DNA of 64,000 bases from the NCBI RefSeq assembly GCF_943913955.1, contig NZ_CALUAE010000020.1, forward strand, positions 1 to 64,000, given 5' to 3'. Origin of the DNA: Mycolicibacterium bacteremicum. Lineage in GTDB: Bacteria > Actinomycetota > Actinomycetes > Mycobacteriales > Mycobacteriaceae. Positions 8,370 through 16,746 of the stretch are shown here, piece after piece (positions within the stretch are counted from its first letter, which is position 1; each line of letters opens with the position of its first letter). The notes beneath the pieces were generated by a model. The model searched no databases and was not told where the DNA came from. It worked only from the letters and a program-made list of their open reading frames with translations. Made by a program: the position numbers and the translations under genes.

Positions 8370-8806
8370 GCCGACGGCCGTCCGATCGCGTGCGGCTTGC
8401 CGTGATCGTGCGCGCCGCTCCGACGGATGAAGGTCATGGCCCTGGTCCGCAGCCGCCACCCATCCGCGGTACGCAGATAGGTGTCGCGGTAGTAGCCGAT
8501 CCGCATATCGTGCGCCGAGTGCTCGATGAAGCACAGCGGCTGCGTGCCGGTGGCCTCGTCCGCTCCCTCGACCAGGTCGATCAACGCGGTGCCGGTCATG
8601 AACAGGCCCTTGGGGGCGGCATCGACGAGCACCGGAAAGCGTTCCAGCGCATAGGTTTCGCCGAATGCGCTGTAGGTGCCGTCCGGGGTGAAGACGCTGA
8701 CCAGTCCCTCGATGTCACCTTGGGTGATGGTGACCGCGTATTTGGCCAGCACCTGCTGGATCTCGATCAGATCGTCAGTGCGACGTGGTGTCATCGGCGT
8801 ACTCAT
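8366..8806 (-). CDS. SnoaL/NTF2-like nuclear transport factor 2 family protein
   Basis: This is a 146-residue cone-shaped NTF2-like fold protein, recognised by the N-terminal IQQVLAKYAVTITQGDIEGL, then VFTPDGTYSAFG, and a C-terminal strand pattern YYRDTYLRTADGWRLRTRAM. Members include small hydratases, isomerases and beta subunits of ring-hydroxylating oxygenases. It could therefore serve as isomerase/dehydratase or as an accessory of the Rieske oxygenase in the same operon. Its start (ATG 8806, or ATG 8794) overlaps the end of the hydrolase gene upstream, and its stop overlaps the first mini-ORF. No catalytic residue can be assigned with certainty. Confidence 0.75.
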   Translation of the reverse strand: MSTPMTPRRTDDLIEIQQVLAKYAVTITQGDIEGLVSVFTPDGTYSAFGETYALERFPVLVDAAPKGLFMTGTALIDLVEGADEATGTQPLCFIEHSAHDMRIGYYRDTYLRTADGWRLRTRAMTFIRRSGAHDHGKPHAIGRPSA

Positions 8807-10031
8807 TCTTGTAGACCTTACCGCCCTTCATTACAAAGGTAACCGTTCGTGTAACGGTGATGTCCTGCAGGGGGTCGCCGGGCACGGCGATGATGTCGGC
8901 CAGGTATCCCTCGGCCAGCCGTCCGAGATCCTTGGCATTGATCAGATCGGCGGCGATGGTGGTCGCCGAGCGCAGCACCGCGTCCGCGGGCATGCCCCAT
9001 TCGACGAGGGTGACCAGTTCGTCGGCGTTCTTGCCGTGCGGGATCGCCGGGGCATCGGTGCCGACGGCGATCTTCACGCCCGCCTCATACGCTGCCTTGA
9101 TCGAGGTCTCGGCCTTGGGGAACATCTCGGCCGCCTTGTCCTGCAGCGCCTTCGGCGCCTTGGAGACATCCATGGCCTGGGCCAGTCGCCGGGTGGTCAC
9201 CAGGAACCGGTCGTGCTCGACCAGCATCTGGATGGCCTCGTCGTCCATCAGGAAGCCGTGTTCGATGCAGTCGATACCGCAGGCCACCGCGTGCTTGACG
9301 GCCTCGGCGCCATGGGTGTGCGCGGCGACGCGCAAGCCGCGCCGGTGCGCCTCGTCGACGATCGCGCACAGTTCCTCGTCCGAATAATGCTGCGCACCGG
9401 CCTCACCGGTCAGCGACATGACGCCGCCGGAGACGCACACCTTGATCAGCTGGGCGCCGTGCTTGATCTGATAGCGCACGGCCTTGCGGATCTCGTCGAC
9501 ACCGTTGGCGATGCCCTCCTCGATGGTGAGTTCGAGTGCGCCGGGCATGAACGCCGCGAACATCGTCGGGTCGAGGTGCCCACCGGTCGGGGTGATGGCA
9601 TGTCCGGCCGGCACGACGCGCGGTCCCTCGACCCAGCCGGCATCGATCGCCTTGCCCAGCGCGACGTCCAGCAGATAACCACCGGTCTTCACGAACAGGC
9701 CGAGGTTGCGCACCGTGGTGAACCCGGCGCGCAGGGTGCGGCGGGCATTACCCACCGCACGCAACACCCGGGTCGGCGGATCGTCCTGCACCTGGGACAG
9801 TCCCGGGTTCTCACCCCGGCCGCCCATCAGCAGGTTGACCTCCATGTCCATCAGCCCGGGCAGGAGAATGGCGTCACCCAGATCGATGACCTCGTCGTCG
9901 GAGCCGATTGCCGAATCCGACGTGCCGTCTCCGACGGCGATGATCCGGTCCCCGTCGACACGAACGATGCCGGGGCGAACAATCGCCCCGGCATCGACGT
10001 CGAGAAGACCCGCAGCTTTGAGGGTCAGCAC
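8775..10031 (-). CDS. amidohydrolase-superfamily protein lacking the HxH metal motif
   Basis: This 418-residue protein aligns along its length with metal-dependent hydrolases of the imidazolonepropionase/prolidase type: LPGLMDMEVN at the strand-1 position, LIKVCVSGGVMS with the potential carboxy-Lys, AAHTHG and CIEHG histidines, and VGTDAP with the catalytic Asp. The strand-1 HxH is replaced by E64-x-N66, as in the paralogue at 30222-31460. One metal site must therefore be altered or lost. The start is GTG 10031, two bases after the upstream stop. It sits third in a Rieske / 109-aa / hydrolase module. The substrate is unknown; a lactone or ring amide or ester are options. Confidence 0.75.
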   Translation of the reverse strand: MLTLKAAGLLDVDAGAIVRPGIVRVDGDRIIAVGDGTSDSAIGSDDEVIDLGDAILLPGLMDMEVNLLMGGRGENPGLSQVQDDPPTRVLRAVGNARRTLRAGFTTVRNLGLFVKTGGYLLDVALGKAIDAGWVEGPRVVPAGHAITPTGGHLDPTMFAAFMPGALELTIEEGIANGVDEIRKAVRYQIKHGAQLIKVCVSGGVMSLTGEAGAQHYSDEELCAIVDEAHRRGLRVAAHTHGAEAVKHAVACGIDCIEHGFLMDDEAIQMLVEHDRFLVTTRRLAQAMDVSKAPKALQDKAAEMFPKAETSIKAAYEAGVKIAVGTDAPAIPHGKNADELVTLVEWGMPADAVLRSATTIAADLINAKDLGRLAEGYLADIIAVPGDPLQDITVTRTVTFVMKGGKVYKNEYADDTTSH

Positions 10032-10033
10032 GA

Positions 10034-10363
10034 TCAGACCACCGGCTCCTTGATGAGGTTGATGTAGGCGGCCCCGCTGTCGAGCACCCGCGGCTGCTTC
10101 CACACCTCGATGGGGAAGCTGACCATCACGATCGACTGGCCCAGGTGCACCAGCGCTTTCGCGTCATCGGGCATGCTCTTGAGCGGGAAGCGAGCATCCA
10201 CGTAGACCATGATGTCTTCCAGCCGCTCCATGCCGGCGTCGTAGAGCTCCTGCATCTCGGCCATCGTGGAGTTCAGCCGCTTCTGGTAGCGCTCCTCCTC
10301 GGTGGGTAGACACCAGTCGGCGAACCGCTCCAGGTCGGCGAATTCCTCGGGCAGCTTAGACAT
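10034..10363 (-). CDS. conserved ~110-aa partner protein of the Rieske oxygenase, copy 1
   Basis: I do not recognise a named family. This 109-residue acidic, mainly helical protein begins LPEEFADLERFADWCLPTEE and ends VSFPIEVWKQPRVLDSGA plus a short tail. Two paralogues in the window (29896-30225 and 34981-35316) also directly follow a Rieske-type oxygenase gene and overlap its stop. Shared positions include FADLERF, LPTE, KRL-ST/S-M-EMQ, a Y-D/C-D-K/R-F segment, and VSFP-E-WKQPRV in the first two copies. It has no Cys pattern for a metal cluster and no signal or membrane segment. A structural subunit, chaperone or docking factor for the oxygenase is inferred from the conserved coupling. Confidence 0.7.
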   Translation of the reverse strand: MSKLPEEFADLERFADWCLPTEEERYQKRLNSTMAEMQELYDAGMERLEDIMVYVDARFPLKSMPDDAKALVHLGQSIVMVSFPIEVWKQPRVLDSGAAYINLIKEPVV

Positions 10364-11702
10364 TCACCTGCTCCTTTTCCGACGCCTTCGCGTCACTGGG
10401 GGCGCCGTTGCTCGCCCCGTTGGACTTGGCTGCCTGCTCGGCCTTGTACCGGTCAACGTACTGGTGCGCGGTCATGTGCAGGTGGCGAAGCAGGATCTCC
10501 TGGTCGCACAGCGGGAACTCGGTGACGGCGCGGGTGCCGATCTGGGTCTGGGTGGCCTCCAGGGTGTTGGCATCCTGGAATGCGTACTCCTTGAACGTCA
10601 CCGCGGCCAGTTCCTGCGACAGGCGCTCGCGCAGGTTCTTCGGCGGCACGAAGTACAGGTCGGCCTCGAAGATGTGGCTGTCCACGCCGGTGGGCCAGTA
10701 GTTGTACGTGAGGTACCAACCGGGCGCCCAGAACAGCAGCGTCCAGTTCGGGAAGAACTCGAAAGAGTCGGTGCCCCAGGTCTTGTGGCGCCCCGGGTTG
10801 ATGGCCGGCGGCAGTTCGTCGGGCAGGATGCCGTGGATGTCGGGCCGGTCCCACGGACCGAACAGGCCGCTGTGCAGGATGCGTTCGATCGGCTTGACCA
10901 TGTTGAGGTCCTTGGGCGGGGACATCCCGCCCCACGAGGACACCATGGAGTGGTCGCCCTTGATGTCGTAGGCCAGCGCCTCGAAGCCGAAGTTGGCCAG
11001 CTTCTCGGCCTCCTCCTTCTCCGCCTGCTTCATGTGCAGGATCGGCGCGTGGTAGAACTCGGTGAACGCGTCGATGAACAGCTTCCAGTTGGCCTTGACC
11101 TCTGAGCGGTAGCTGTAGTGCTCGGTCATCTCGTGGAACGGGTAGCCCTTCAGGCCCTCCCCGAAGTCGCCGAGGAACTCCTCCAGCGACACCGCGTCAT
11201 CGTCGAAGTTGACGAAGATGAAGCCCTCCCAGACCTCGCAGCGCACCGGCTTGAGCGGGTAGTCGGCCTTGTCGAGGTCGAAGAACTCGCTCTCCTGCTG
11301 CACGAACGTCAGATCGCCCTTGAGGTCGTAGCGCCAGGCGTGGTACTTGCAGACGAACTGTCGGCAGCTGCCCGACACCTCCTCGCCGGGGTAGTCGTTC
11401 CACACCAGCTTGTTGCCGCGGTGCCGGCACAGGTTGTAGAAGGCGCGGATCTGCTCGCCGTCGTTGACGATGATGATCGACACCCCGGGGCCCACCGACG
11501 GCAGCTCGCGGGTGACGTACCGGCCCTTCTTGGGGATGAGTTCGACGCGGCCCATGTGCAGCCACGTCTTGCGGAAGATGGCCTGCTGCTCGAGCTTCCA
11601 ATGCTCCGGGTCGATCGAATCCTCGTAGTTGACCGGGGCGGTCCCGAGTTCGGGCCAGTTCTCGGTCCAGCTGCCGGCAGCCGGTTTCGGGAAAAATGCC
11701 AC
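10356..11702 (-). CDS. aromatic ring-hydroxylating-type Rieske oxygenase alpha subunit
   Basis: This 448-residue protein has a Rieske 2Fe-2S site formed by C92-x-H94 and C118-x2-H121, and a mononuclear iron site with H218 and H223 (FYHAPILH) plus a likely third ligand D377 in FQDANTLE. The spacing between H94 and C118 is 23 residues, about seven more than usual. The bridging position reads ExxH, as in carnitine monooxygenase CntA, not the usual DxxH. The C terminus is a low-complexity Ala/Ser/Asn tail. The start is GTG 11702 with GGAGAGG six bases upstream. It leads the operon down to 6327. Substrate unknown; a candidate reductase is encoded at 31980-33008. Confidence 0.88.
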   Translation of the reverse strand: MAFFPKPAAGSWTENWPELGTAPVNYEDSIDPEHWKLEQQAIFRKTWLHMGRVELIPKKGRYVTRELPSVGPGVSIIIVNDGEQIRAFYNLCRHRGNKLVWNDYPGEEVSGSCRQFVCKYHAWRYDLKGDLTFVQQESEFFDLDKADYPLKPVRCEVWEGFIFVNFDDDAVSLEEFLGDFGEGLKGYPFHEMTEHYSYRSEVKANWKLFIDAFTEFYHAPILHMKQAEKEEAEKLANFGFEALAYDIKGDHSMVSSWGGMSPPKDLNMVKPIERILHSGLFGPWDRPDIHGILPDELPPAINPGRHKTWGTDSFEFFPNWTLLFWAPGWYLTYNYWPTGVDSHIFEADLYFVPPKNLRERLSQELAAVTFKEYAFQDANTLEATQTQIGTRAVTEFPLCDQEILLRHLHMTAHQYVDRYKAEQAAKSNGASNGAPSDAKASEKEQVNV

Positions 11703-11761
11703 GGTGTACCTCTCCTGTGTGCGATGGGTCGGGACGGTCCTTCAGGCCCGTCTTCTCCGCT

Positions 11762-11780
11762 ATGAGAATCATATTCTCAT
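11762..11780. promoter_or_regulatory. perfect 19-base palindrome, TetR-type operator
   Basis: The site is ATGAGAAT-CAT-ATTCTCAT, with eight-base arms and no mismatch. It lies 62 bases upstream of the Rieske gene start (11702) in the 279-base divergent gap shared with the plus-strand amidohydrolase gene at 11982. It is the strongest member of the GAGAAT-N3-ATTCTC family in this window. Confidence 0.72.
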
Positions 11781-11905
11781 ATCTGACTAACAGATTTCCA
11801 CCCCCAAGCCGTAAGGTCAATAGCGCAGGCCCGGTCACGCGCCCCGGCAACGGCCGCGAACGGGCAAAACAGCGCGGTCAGGGGCATGCAGACGGTTCTC
11901 GGACG

Positions 11906-11934
11906 TTGATTCTCATCGGAAGAGAAGTTAGTTT
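11906..11934 (+). promoter_or_regulatory. possible promoter for the 11982-19058 operon
   Basis: TTGATT at 11906-11911 is followed after 17 bases by TAGTTT at 11929-11934, which fits a sigma-A-like -35 and -10 pair. It ends 47 bases before the GTG start at 11982. No further support is visible. Confidence 0.35.
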
Positions 11935-11981
11935 GCATAGACAGAGAACCCAGACCCGCGACCGGCGAAAGGGACGCAGCC

Positions 11982-13280
11982 GTGCATATCGACGACATGA
12001 TCTTGATCAGCGTGGACGACCACATCATCGAGCCGCCGGACATGTTCAAAAACCATCTGCCGGAGAAGTACCGGGATGAGGCGCCGCGGTTGGTGCACAA
12101 CCCCGACGGGTCGGACACCTGGCAGTTCCGCGACACCGTGATCCCGAACGTGGCGCTCAACGCGGTGGCCGGCCGGCCGAAGGAGGAGTACGGCCTCGAA
12201 CCCCAGGGTCTCGACGAGATCCGTAAGGGCTGTTACGACGCGGCCGAGCGGGTCAAGGACATGAATGCCGGTGGTGTGCTGGCCACCATGAACTTCCCGT
12301 CCTTCCCGGGCTTCGCCGCGCGACTGTTCGCCACCGAGGATGCCGACTTCTCGCTGGCGCTGGTGCGGGCCTACAACGACTGGCATATCGACGAGTGGTG
12401 CGGTTCGCACCCGGGCCGGTTCATCCCGATGGCCATCCCGGCGATCTGGGATCCGCAGTTGTGTGCCGACGAGATCCGCCGGGTCTCCAAGAAGGGCGTG
12501 CATTCCCTGACCTTCACCGAGAACCCCTCGGCCCTGGGTTATCCGAGCTTTCACGACCTGGAGTACTGGAAGCCGCTGTGGGATGCGCTCGTCGACACCG
12601 ACACGGTGATGAATGTGCACATCGGGTCCTCGGGCCGGTTGGCGATCACCGCCCCTGATGCGCCGATGGACGTGATGATCACGCTGCAGCCGATGAACAT
12701 CGTGCAGGCCGCGGCCGATCTGTTGTGGTCGGCACCGATCAAGGCCTATCCGGATCTCAAGATCGCTTTGAGTGAGGGTGGCACCGGGTGGATTCCGTAC
12801 TTCCTGGACCGGGTGGACCGCACCTATGAGATGCATTCGACGTGGACGCATCAGGACTTCGGCGACAAGCTGCCCTCGGAGGTCTTCCGCGAGCACTTCA
12901 TGACGTGCTTCATCTCCGATCCGGTGGGGGTGAAGAACCGGCACATGATCGGGGTGGACAACATCTGCTGGGAGATGGACTACCCGCACTCGGACTCGAT
13001 GTGGCCCGGAGCGCCGGAGGAACTGCACGCCGTCTTCGACACCTATGAGGTGCCCGATGACGAGATCAACAAGATCACCCATGAGAACGCGATGCGGCTG
13101 TACCACTTCGAGCCGTTCACCCACATCCCGCGCGAGCAGGCCACCGTCGGCTCGCTGCGCAAACAGGCCGAGGGACACGATGTCTCGATCCAGGCGCTGA
13201 GCAACCACGACAAGCGTGGCGGGTCCAGCGTGGCCGATTTCACCGCCAATGCGCGGGCCGTCACCGGCGTCAAGGACTAG
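11982..13280 (+). CDS. amidohydrolase family 2 protein (TIM-barrel metal-dependent hydrolase/decarboxylase type)
   Basis: This 432-residue protein has the amidohydrolase-2 pattern: ISVDDHIIEPPDMF at the N terminus, NVHIGSSGR for the mid-barrel His, EGGTGWIPYFLDR and a C-terminal MDYPHSDSMWP with the metal-binding Asp/His. Family members include decarboxylases and retro-aldol or C-C hydrolases as well as amidases, so the reaction is not fixed. The start is GTG 11982 with AAAGGGA about ten bases upstream; ATG 11997 is possible. It is the first gene of a plus-strand beta-oxidation operon and is divergent from the Rieske operon. Two further proteins of this family are at 48572-49717 and 49714-50826. 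Confidence 0.83.
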   Translation: MHIDDMILISVDDHIIEPPDMFKNHLPEKYRDEAPRLVHNPDGSDTWQFRDTVIPNVALNAVAGRPKEEYGLEPQGLDEIRKGCYDAAERVKDMNAGGVLATMNFPSFPGFAARLFATEDADFSLALVRAYNDWHIDEWCGSHPGRFIPMAIPAIWDPQLCADEIRRVSKKGVHSLTFTENPSALGYPSFHDLEYWKPLWDALVDTDTVMNVHIGSSGRLAITAPDAPMDVMITLQPMNIVQAAADLLWSAPIKAYPDLKIALSEGGTGWIPYFLDRVDRTYEMHSTWTHQDFGDKLPSEVFREHFMTCFISDPVGVKNRHMIGVDNICWEMDYPHSDSMWPGAPEELHAVFDTYEVPDDEINKITHENAMRLYHFEPFTHIPREQATVGSLRKQAEGHDVSIQALSNHDKRGGSSVADFTANARAVTGVKD

Positions 13281-13298
13281 ACCGAATTCACCGCCCGT

Positions 13299-13328
13299 GC
13301 ACCGGCGCGCAGCGCTGCGCGTCGGTGC
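13299..13328. repeat. 30-base near-perfect inverted repeat between operon genes
   Basis: GCACCGGCGCGCAGC at 13299-13313 is followed directly by GCTGCGCGTCGGTGC at 13314-13328, which pairs at 14 of 15 positions. The hairpin lies in the 82-base gap between the amidohydrolase-2 gene and the acyl-CoA dehydrogenase. It has no T run, so it is more likely an mRNA-stability or attenuation element than a terminator. Confidence 0.55.
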
Positions 13329-13362
13329 GTGAGCATGTGGCTTCATCGTTGAGGAGAGAACA

Positions 13363-14550
13363 GTGTCCGGAATGAACTTCGAACTGACCGAGGATCAGCA
13401 GCTGATCCGCAAGTCGGTGGCCGAACTGTCGGCCCGGTTCGACGACCACTACTGGATGGAGAAGGACCAGGCGCACGAATTCCCGACCGAGTTCTACGAG
13501 GCGATCGCCGCCGGCGGCTGGCTGGGGATGACCATCCCCGAGGAGTACGGCGGACACGGTCTGGGCATCACCGAGGCCACCATCCTGGCCGAGGAGGTGG
13601 CCCGCTCGGGCGGCGGTATGAACGCCGCCAGCTCCATCCACATGTCGATCTTCGGCATGCAACCGGTCGTCGTGTTCGGCTCCGACGAGATGAAGGCCGA
13701 GACGCTGCCGCGGATCGCCAACGGCGACCTGCACGTCTGCTTCGGCGTCACCGAACCCGGTGCCGGACTTGACACCTCGCGCATCACGACGTTTGCCAAG
13801 CGCAGTGGCAACGACTCGACCGGTGACTACATCGTCAACGGTCGCAAGGTGTGGATCTCCAAGGCATTGGAATCCGAGAAGATCCTGCTGCTGACCCGCA
13901 CCACCCCGCGTGACGAGGCGGCCAAGCCCACCGACGGTCTGACCCTGTTCCTCACCGACATCGACCGCAACCATGTCGACATCCGGCCGATCAAGAAGAT
14001 GGGCCGCAACGCGGTGTCCTCCAACGAGGTGTTCATCGATGATCTGCGGATCCCCGCGGCGCATCGCATCGGGGAGGAAGGCAAGGGCTTCTCCTACATC
14101 CTGCACGGCCTGAACCCGGAGCGGATGCTGATCGCCGCCGAGGCACTCGGCATCGGCCGGGTGGCGCTGGACCGCGCGGTGAAGTACGCCAACGATCGGG
14201 TGGTCTTCGACCGTCCCATCGGGATGAACCAGGGTATCCAGTTCCCGCTGGCCGACTCGCTGGCCCGGCTGGACGCCGCGGAGCTGATCCTGCGCAAGGC
14301 GACCTGGCTCTACGACAACGGTAAATCCTGTGGGCGCGAAGCCAATATGGCCAAGTATCTGTGCGCCGACGCCGGGTTCGACGCCGCCGACCGCGCGTTG
14401 CAGACGCACGGCGGCATGGGCTATTCCGAGGAATACAACATCTCGCGGTTCTTCCGGGAGTCGCGCCTGATGAAGATCGCTCCCGTCAGCCAGGAGATGA
14501 TCCTGAACTTCCTGGGCGCCAACGTCCTCGGCCTGCCCAAGAGCTACTGA
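13363..14550 (+). CDS. acyl-CoA dehydrogenase
   Basis: This full-length 395-residue FadE contains the substrate/FAD segment CFGVTEPGAGLDTSRI and YIVNGRKVWIS, and a C-terminal HGGMGYSEEYNISRFFRE. The usual IYEGT motif that carries the catalytic Glu of short- and medium-chain enzymes reads KIAPVSQEM, so the base must lie elsewhere; LNPERM is a candidate in the long-chain-enzyme position. The start is GTG 13363 with GAGGAGAG upstream, four codons before an in-frame ATG. It is second in the 11982-19058 operon and probably carries out an early alpha,beta-dehydrogenation of a CoA ester. Confidence 0.88.
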   Translation: MSGMNFELTEDQQLIRKSVAELSARFDDHYWMEKDQAHEFPTEFYEAIAAGGWLGMTIPEEYGGHGLGITEATILAEEVARSGGGMNAASSIHMSIFGMQPVVVFGSDEMKAETLPRIANGDLHVCFGVTEPGAGLDTSRITTFAKRSGNDSTGDYIVNGRKVWISKALESEKILLLTRTTPRDEAAKPTDGLTLFLTDIDRNHVDIRPIKKMGRNAVSSNEVFIDDLRIPAAHRIGEEGKGFSYILHGLNPERMLIAAEALGIGRVALDRAVKYANDRVVFDRPIGMNQGIQFPLADSLARLDAAELILRKATWLYDNGKSCGREANMAKYLCADAGFDAADRALQTHGGMGYSEEYNISRFFRESRLMKIAPVSQEMILNFLGANVLGLPKSY

Positions 14551-14587
14551 TGGGGTCCCGTCGGCGGGCCGGACGCGGCATGGTTAT

Positions 14588-15805
14588 GTGAGGGTCGTGA
14601 GCGCACCGCTTAACGGGGTCACCGTCATCGCCATGGAGCAGGCGGTATCCGCCCCGATGTGCACCAGGGTGCTCGCCGACTTCGGCGCCCGGGTCATCAA
14701 GATCGAGAACCCCAACGGCGGCGACTTCGCCCGTGATTACGACGACGTCGTCAACGGTATGGCCGCCCACTTCGTCTGGGCGAACCGAGGAAAGCAGTCC
14801 GTCACCCTCAACCTGAAGTCACCGGCCGGCATGGACGTGCTGCACCGGCTGCTGGACGGTGCGGACGCCTTCGTCTCGAATCTGGCGCCCGGCGCCACCG
14901 CGCGGTTGGGCCTGGGGCCCGACGACCTGCGGCGGCGCCACCCCCAGGTGATCCCGCTGGAGATCGACGGCTACGGCCCCGGCGGTCCGCTGTCCCAGAA
15001 GCGTGCCTATGACCTGCTGGTGCAGGCGGAATCCGGTTCGTGCGCGGCCACCGGGTACCCCGGGATGCCCGCCAAGCCCGGCGCACCGGTCGCCGATATC
15101 ACCACCGGCCTGTACTCGGCCCTGTCGATCATGGCGCTGTTGTTGGGCCGGGCCCGCTCGGGTGCCACCGACGCTGCGCCGTCGGTGGCGGTCAGCCTGT
15201 TCGACACGATGACCGACATCATGGGATACCAGCTGACCTACACCCAGCATTCCGGTATCGACCAGGAGCCGTTGGGCATGAGCTCACCGGCGGTGGCGCC
15301 GTACGGGTCGTTCGGCACCCGCGACGGACAGACCGTCGTGCTCGGCACCACCAACGACCGGGAGTGGCAGCGGCTGGCCCGCGAGATCATCGACCGCCCG
15401 GATTTGGCCGATGATCCCCGCTTCGCCACCAACCTGCAGCGCTGCTCCCACCGCGACGAACTCAACGCCGCGATCGAGTCCTGGTGCGCCCAGCATGATC
15501 TCGACGATATCCAGCGAACCGCCGATGCGGCCGGAATCGGCAACTCGCGGTACAACAAGCCCAGCGAGGTCATCGCCCATCCGCATCTGCAGGCCCGCGA
15601 CCGGTGGCGCCAGGTCGCCACCCCGCACGGGGACATCGCGGCGCTGCTGCCGCCCCCGGTGATCAGCGGCCTCGAGCTGGGCATGGGCCCGGTGCCGGGA
15701 CTGGGCGAGCACACCGACCCGGTGTTGACCGAACTCGGTTACACCGCAGCGGAACTGGCCGGTCTGCGCGCCGACGGAGCGATCGGCCCGGGGTACGGAT
15801 CATGA
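14588..15805 (+). CDS. CaiB/BaiF (class III) CoA-transferase
   Basis: This protein of 405 residues has the N-terminal GVTVIAMEQAVSAPMCTR and FGARVIKIENPNGGD segments of class III CoA-transferases and the catalytic Asp in PVADITTGLYSAL. Enzymes of this class move CoA from one acyl-CoA to another carboxylic acid. The start is uncertain: GTG 14588 has little ribosome-binding sequence, and GTG 14597 (VSAPLNG) is nearly as likely. With no acyl-CoA ligase in the window, this gene and its relative at 58957-60165 are the visible means of activating pathway acids. The stop overlaps a 36-codon mini-ORF as ATGA. Confidence 0.88.
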   Translation: MRVVSAPLNGVTVIAMEQAVSAPMCTRVLADFGARVIKIENPNGGDFARDYDDVVNGMAAHFVWANRGKQSVTLNLKSPAGMDVLHRLLDGADAFVSNLAPGATARLGLGPDDLRRRHPQVIPLEIDGYGPGGPLSQKRAYDLLVQAESGSCAATGYPGMPAKPGAPVADITTGLYSALSIMALLLGRARSGATDAAPSVAVSLFDTMTDIMGYQLTYTQHSGIDQEPLGMSSPAVAPYGSFGTRDGQTVVLGTTNDREWQRLAREIIDRPDLADDPRFATNLQRCSHRDELNAAIESWCAQHDLDDIQRTADAAGIGNSRYNKPSEVIAHPHLQARDRWRQVATPHGDIAALLPPPVISGLELGMGPVPGLGEHTDPVLTELGYTAAELAGLRADGAIGPGYGS

Positions 15806-15912
15806 ACGCCGACGTCGGCCGCAAAATTCACCTCAGGGATCGATATCGCCGGTATGCGGTGCCGGATGTGAATCTCGACGGATGTGACCCGACGGACTGC
15901 GCCGATGGCTGA
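15802..15912 (+). CDS. possible 36-residue coupling mini-ORF
   Basis: An ATG inside the CoA-transferase stop (ATGA at 15802) opens a frame of 36 codons that ends eight bases inside the start of the enoyl-CoA hydratase gene. The peptide begins MNADVGRKIHLRD and ends CDPTDCADG. It resembles the coupled junction mini-ORFs at 8245, 48042 and 58889 in layout but not in sequence. It may simply be a read-through spacer that keeps ribosomes on the transcript. Confidence 0.35.
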   Translation: MNADVGRKIHLRDRYRRYAVPDVNLDGCDPTDCADG

Positions 15913-16741
15913 ATCGCTGCTGATCGACGACCGTGCCGGGGTGCGCACCCTGACGCTGAACCGGCCGCACCGCAAGAACGCCATCGACGTCGAACTCTGG
16001 CACGCGTTGGCCGCGGCGCTGCGGGCCGCGGACACCGATGACACCGTGCGCGCGGTGGTGCTCACCGGAGCGGGCGGTGCGTTCTGCTCGGGGGCCGATA
16101 TCGGCACCGGTGAGGCGGTGCACCCGCGACGTAAGCTGCAGCGGCTCACCGATGTGGCGCTGGCACTGCACAATCTGACGGTCCCGACGATCGCCAAGGT
16201 GAACGGCGTCGCGGTCGGGGCCGGCTGGAATCTGGCGCTGGGATGCGACCTCGTGGTGGCCACCCCGGAATCGACGTTCAGCCAGATCTTCGCCAAGCGG
16301 GGGCTGTCGGTCGATCTCGGGGGATCCTGGCTGCTGCCCAAGCTCGTCGGCCTACAGCAGGCCAAACGCCTTGTGCTGCTGGCCGATATGGTCGATGCCG
16401 CCGAGGCACACCAGCTCGGACTGGTCACCTGGGTGCGCGCGGCCGATGACATCGACGGGTTCGTCGACACCGTCGCCCGCCGCCTTGCCGACGGACCGCC
16501 GTATGCGCTGGCGCAGAGCAAGGCGCTGCTCAACGACGGCGCGACAGCCACCTTCGCCGAGGCATTGGCCAACGAGTCCCGAGCCCAGCCCGGCAATTTC
16601 GCCACCGCCGACTCGGCCGAGGCCTACGCGGCCTTCGCCGCCAAACGAGACCCGTCATTCACCGGAACCTGGGCGGTGCCGCCCGCCTCCTCGGGGGCAG
16701 GAGCGGAGCGACCCGGGAAAAACCCCATCACGAAGGAGTAG
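15905..16741 (+). CDS. enoyl-CoA hydratase/isomerase
   Basis: This 278-residue crotonase-fold enzyme shows the oxyanion-hole segments FCSGADIGTGE and VAVGAGWNLALGCDLVVA, and the second catalytic region RGLSVDLGGSWLLPKLVG, where Asp stands at the usual Glu position. This variant is common in mycobacterial EchA proteins and is also found in isomerases, so hydratase and isomerase activity cannot be separated. The start ATG 15905 (MAESLLIDD) gives the typical family N terminus; GTG 15884 would add seven residues. It is followed after five bases by the thiolase gene, in keeping with one beta-oxidation round. Confidence 0.88.
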   Translation: MAESLLIDDRAGVRTLTLNRPHRKNAIDVELWHALAAALRAADTDDTVRAVVLTGAGGAFCSGADIGTGEAVHPRRKLQRLTDVALALHNLTVPTIAKVNGVAVGAGWNLALGCDLVVATPESTFSQIFAKRGLSVDLGGSWLLPKLVGLQQAKRLVLLADMVDAAEAHQLGLVTWVRAADDIDGFVDTVARRLADGPPYALAQSKALLNDGATATFAEALANESRAQPGNFATADSAEAYAAFAAKRDPSFTGTWAVPPASSGAGAERPGKNPITKE

Positions 16742-16746
16742 TAGAG

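Noticed and set aside
10356..11702. Ketosteroid 9-alpha-hydroxylase KshA
   Set aside because: The Rieske pair spacing (23) and ExxH before the iron His differ from KshA, and the ~110-aa partner is not part of the Ksh system.
11911..11927. A second TetR operator in the 11703-11981 gap
   Set aside because: TTCTC-N7-GAGAA has the reverse polarity and a wrong spacing compared with the GAGAAT-N3-ATTCTC family.
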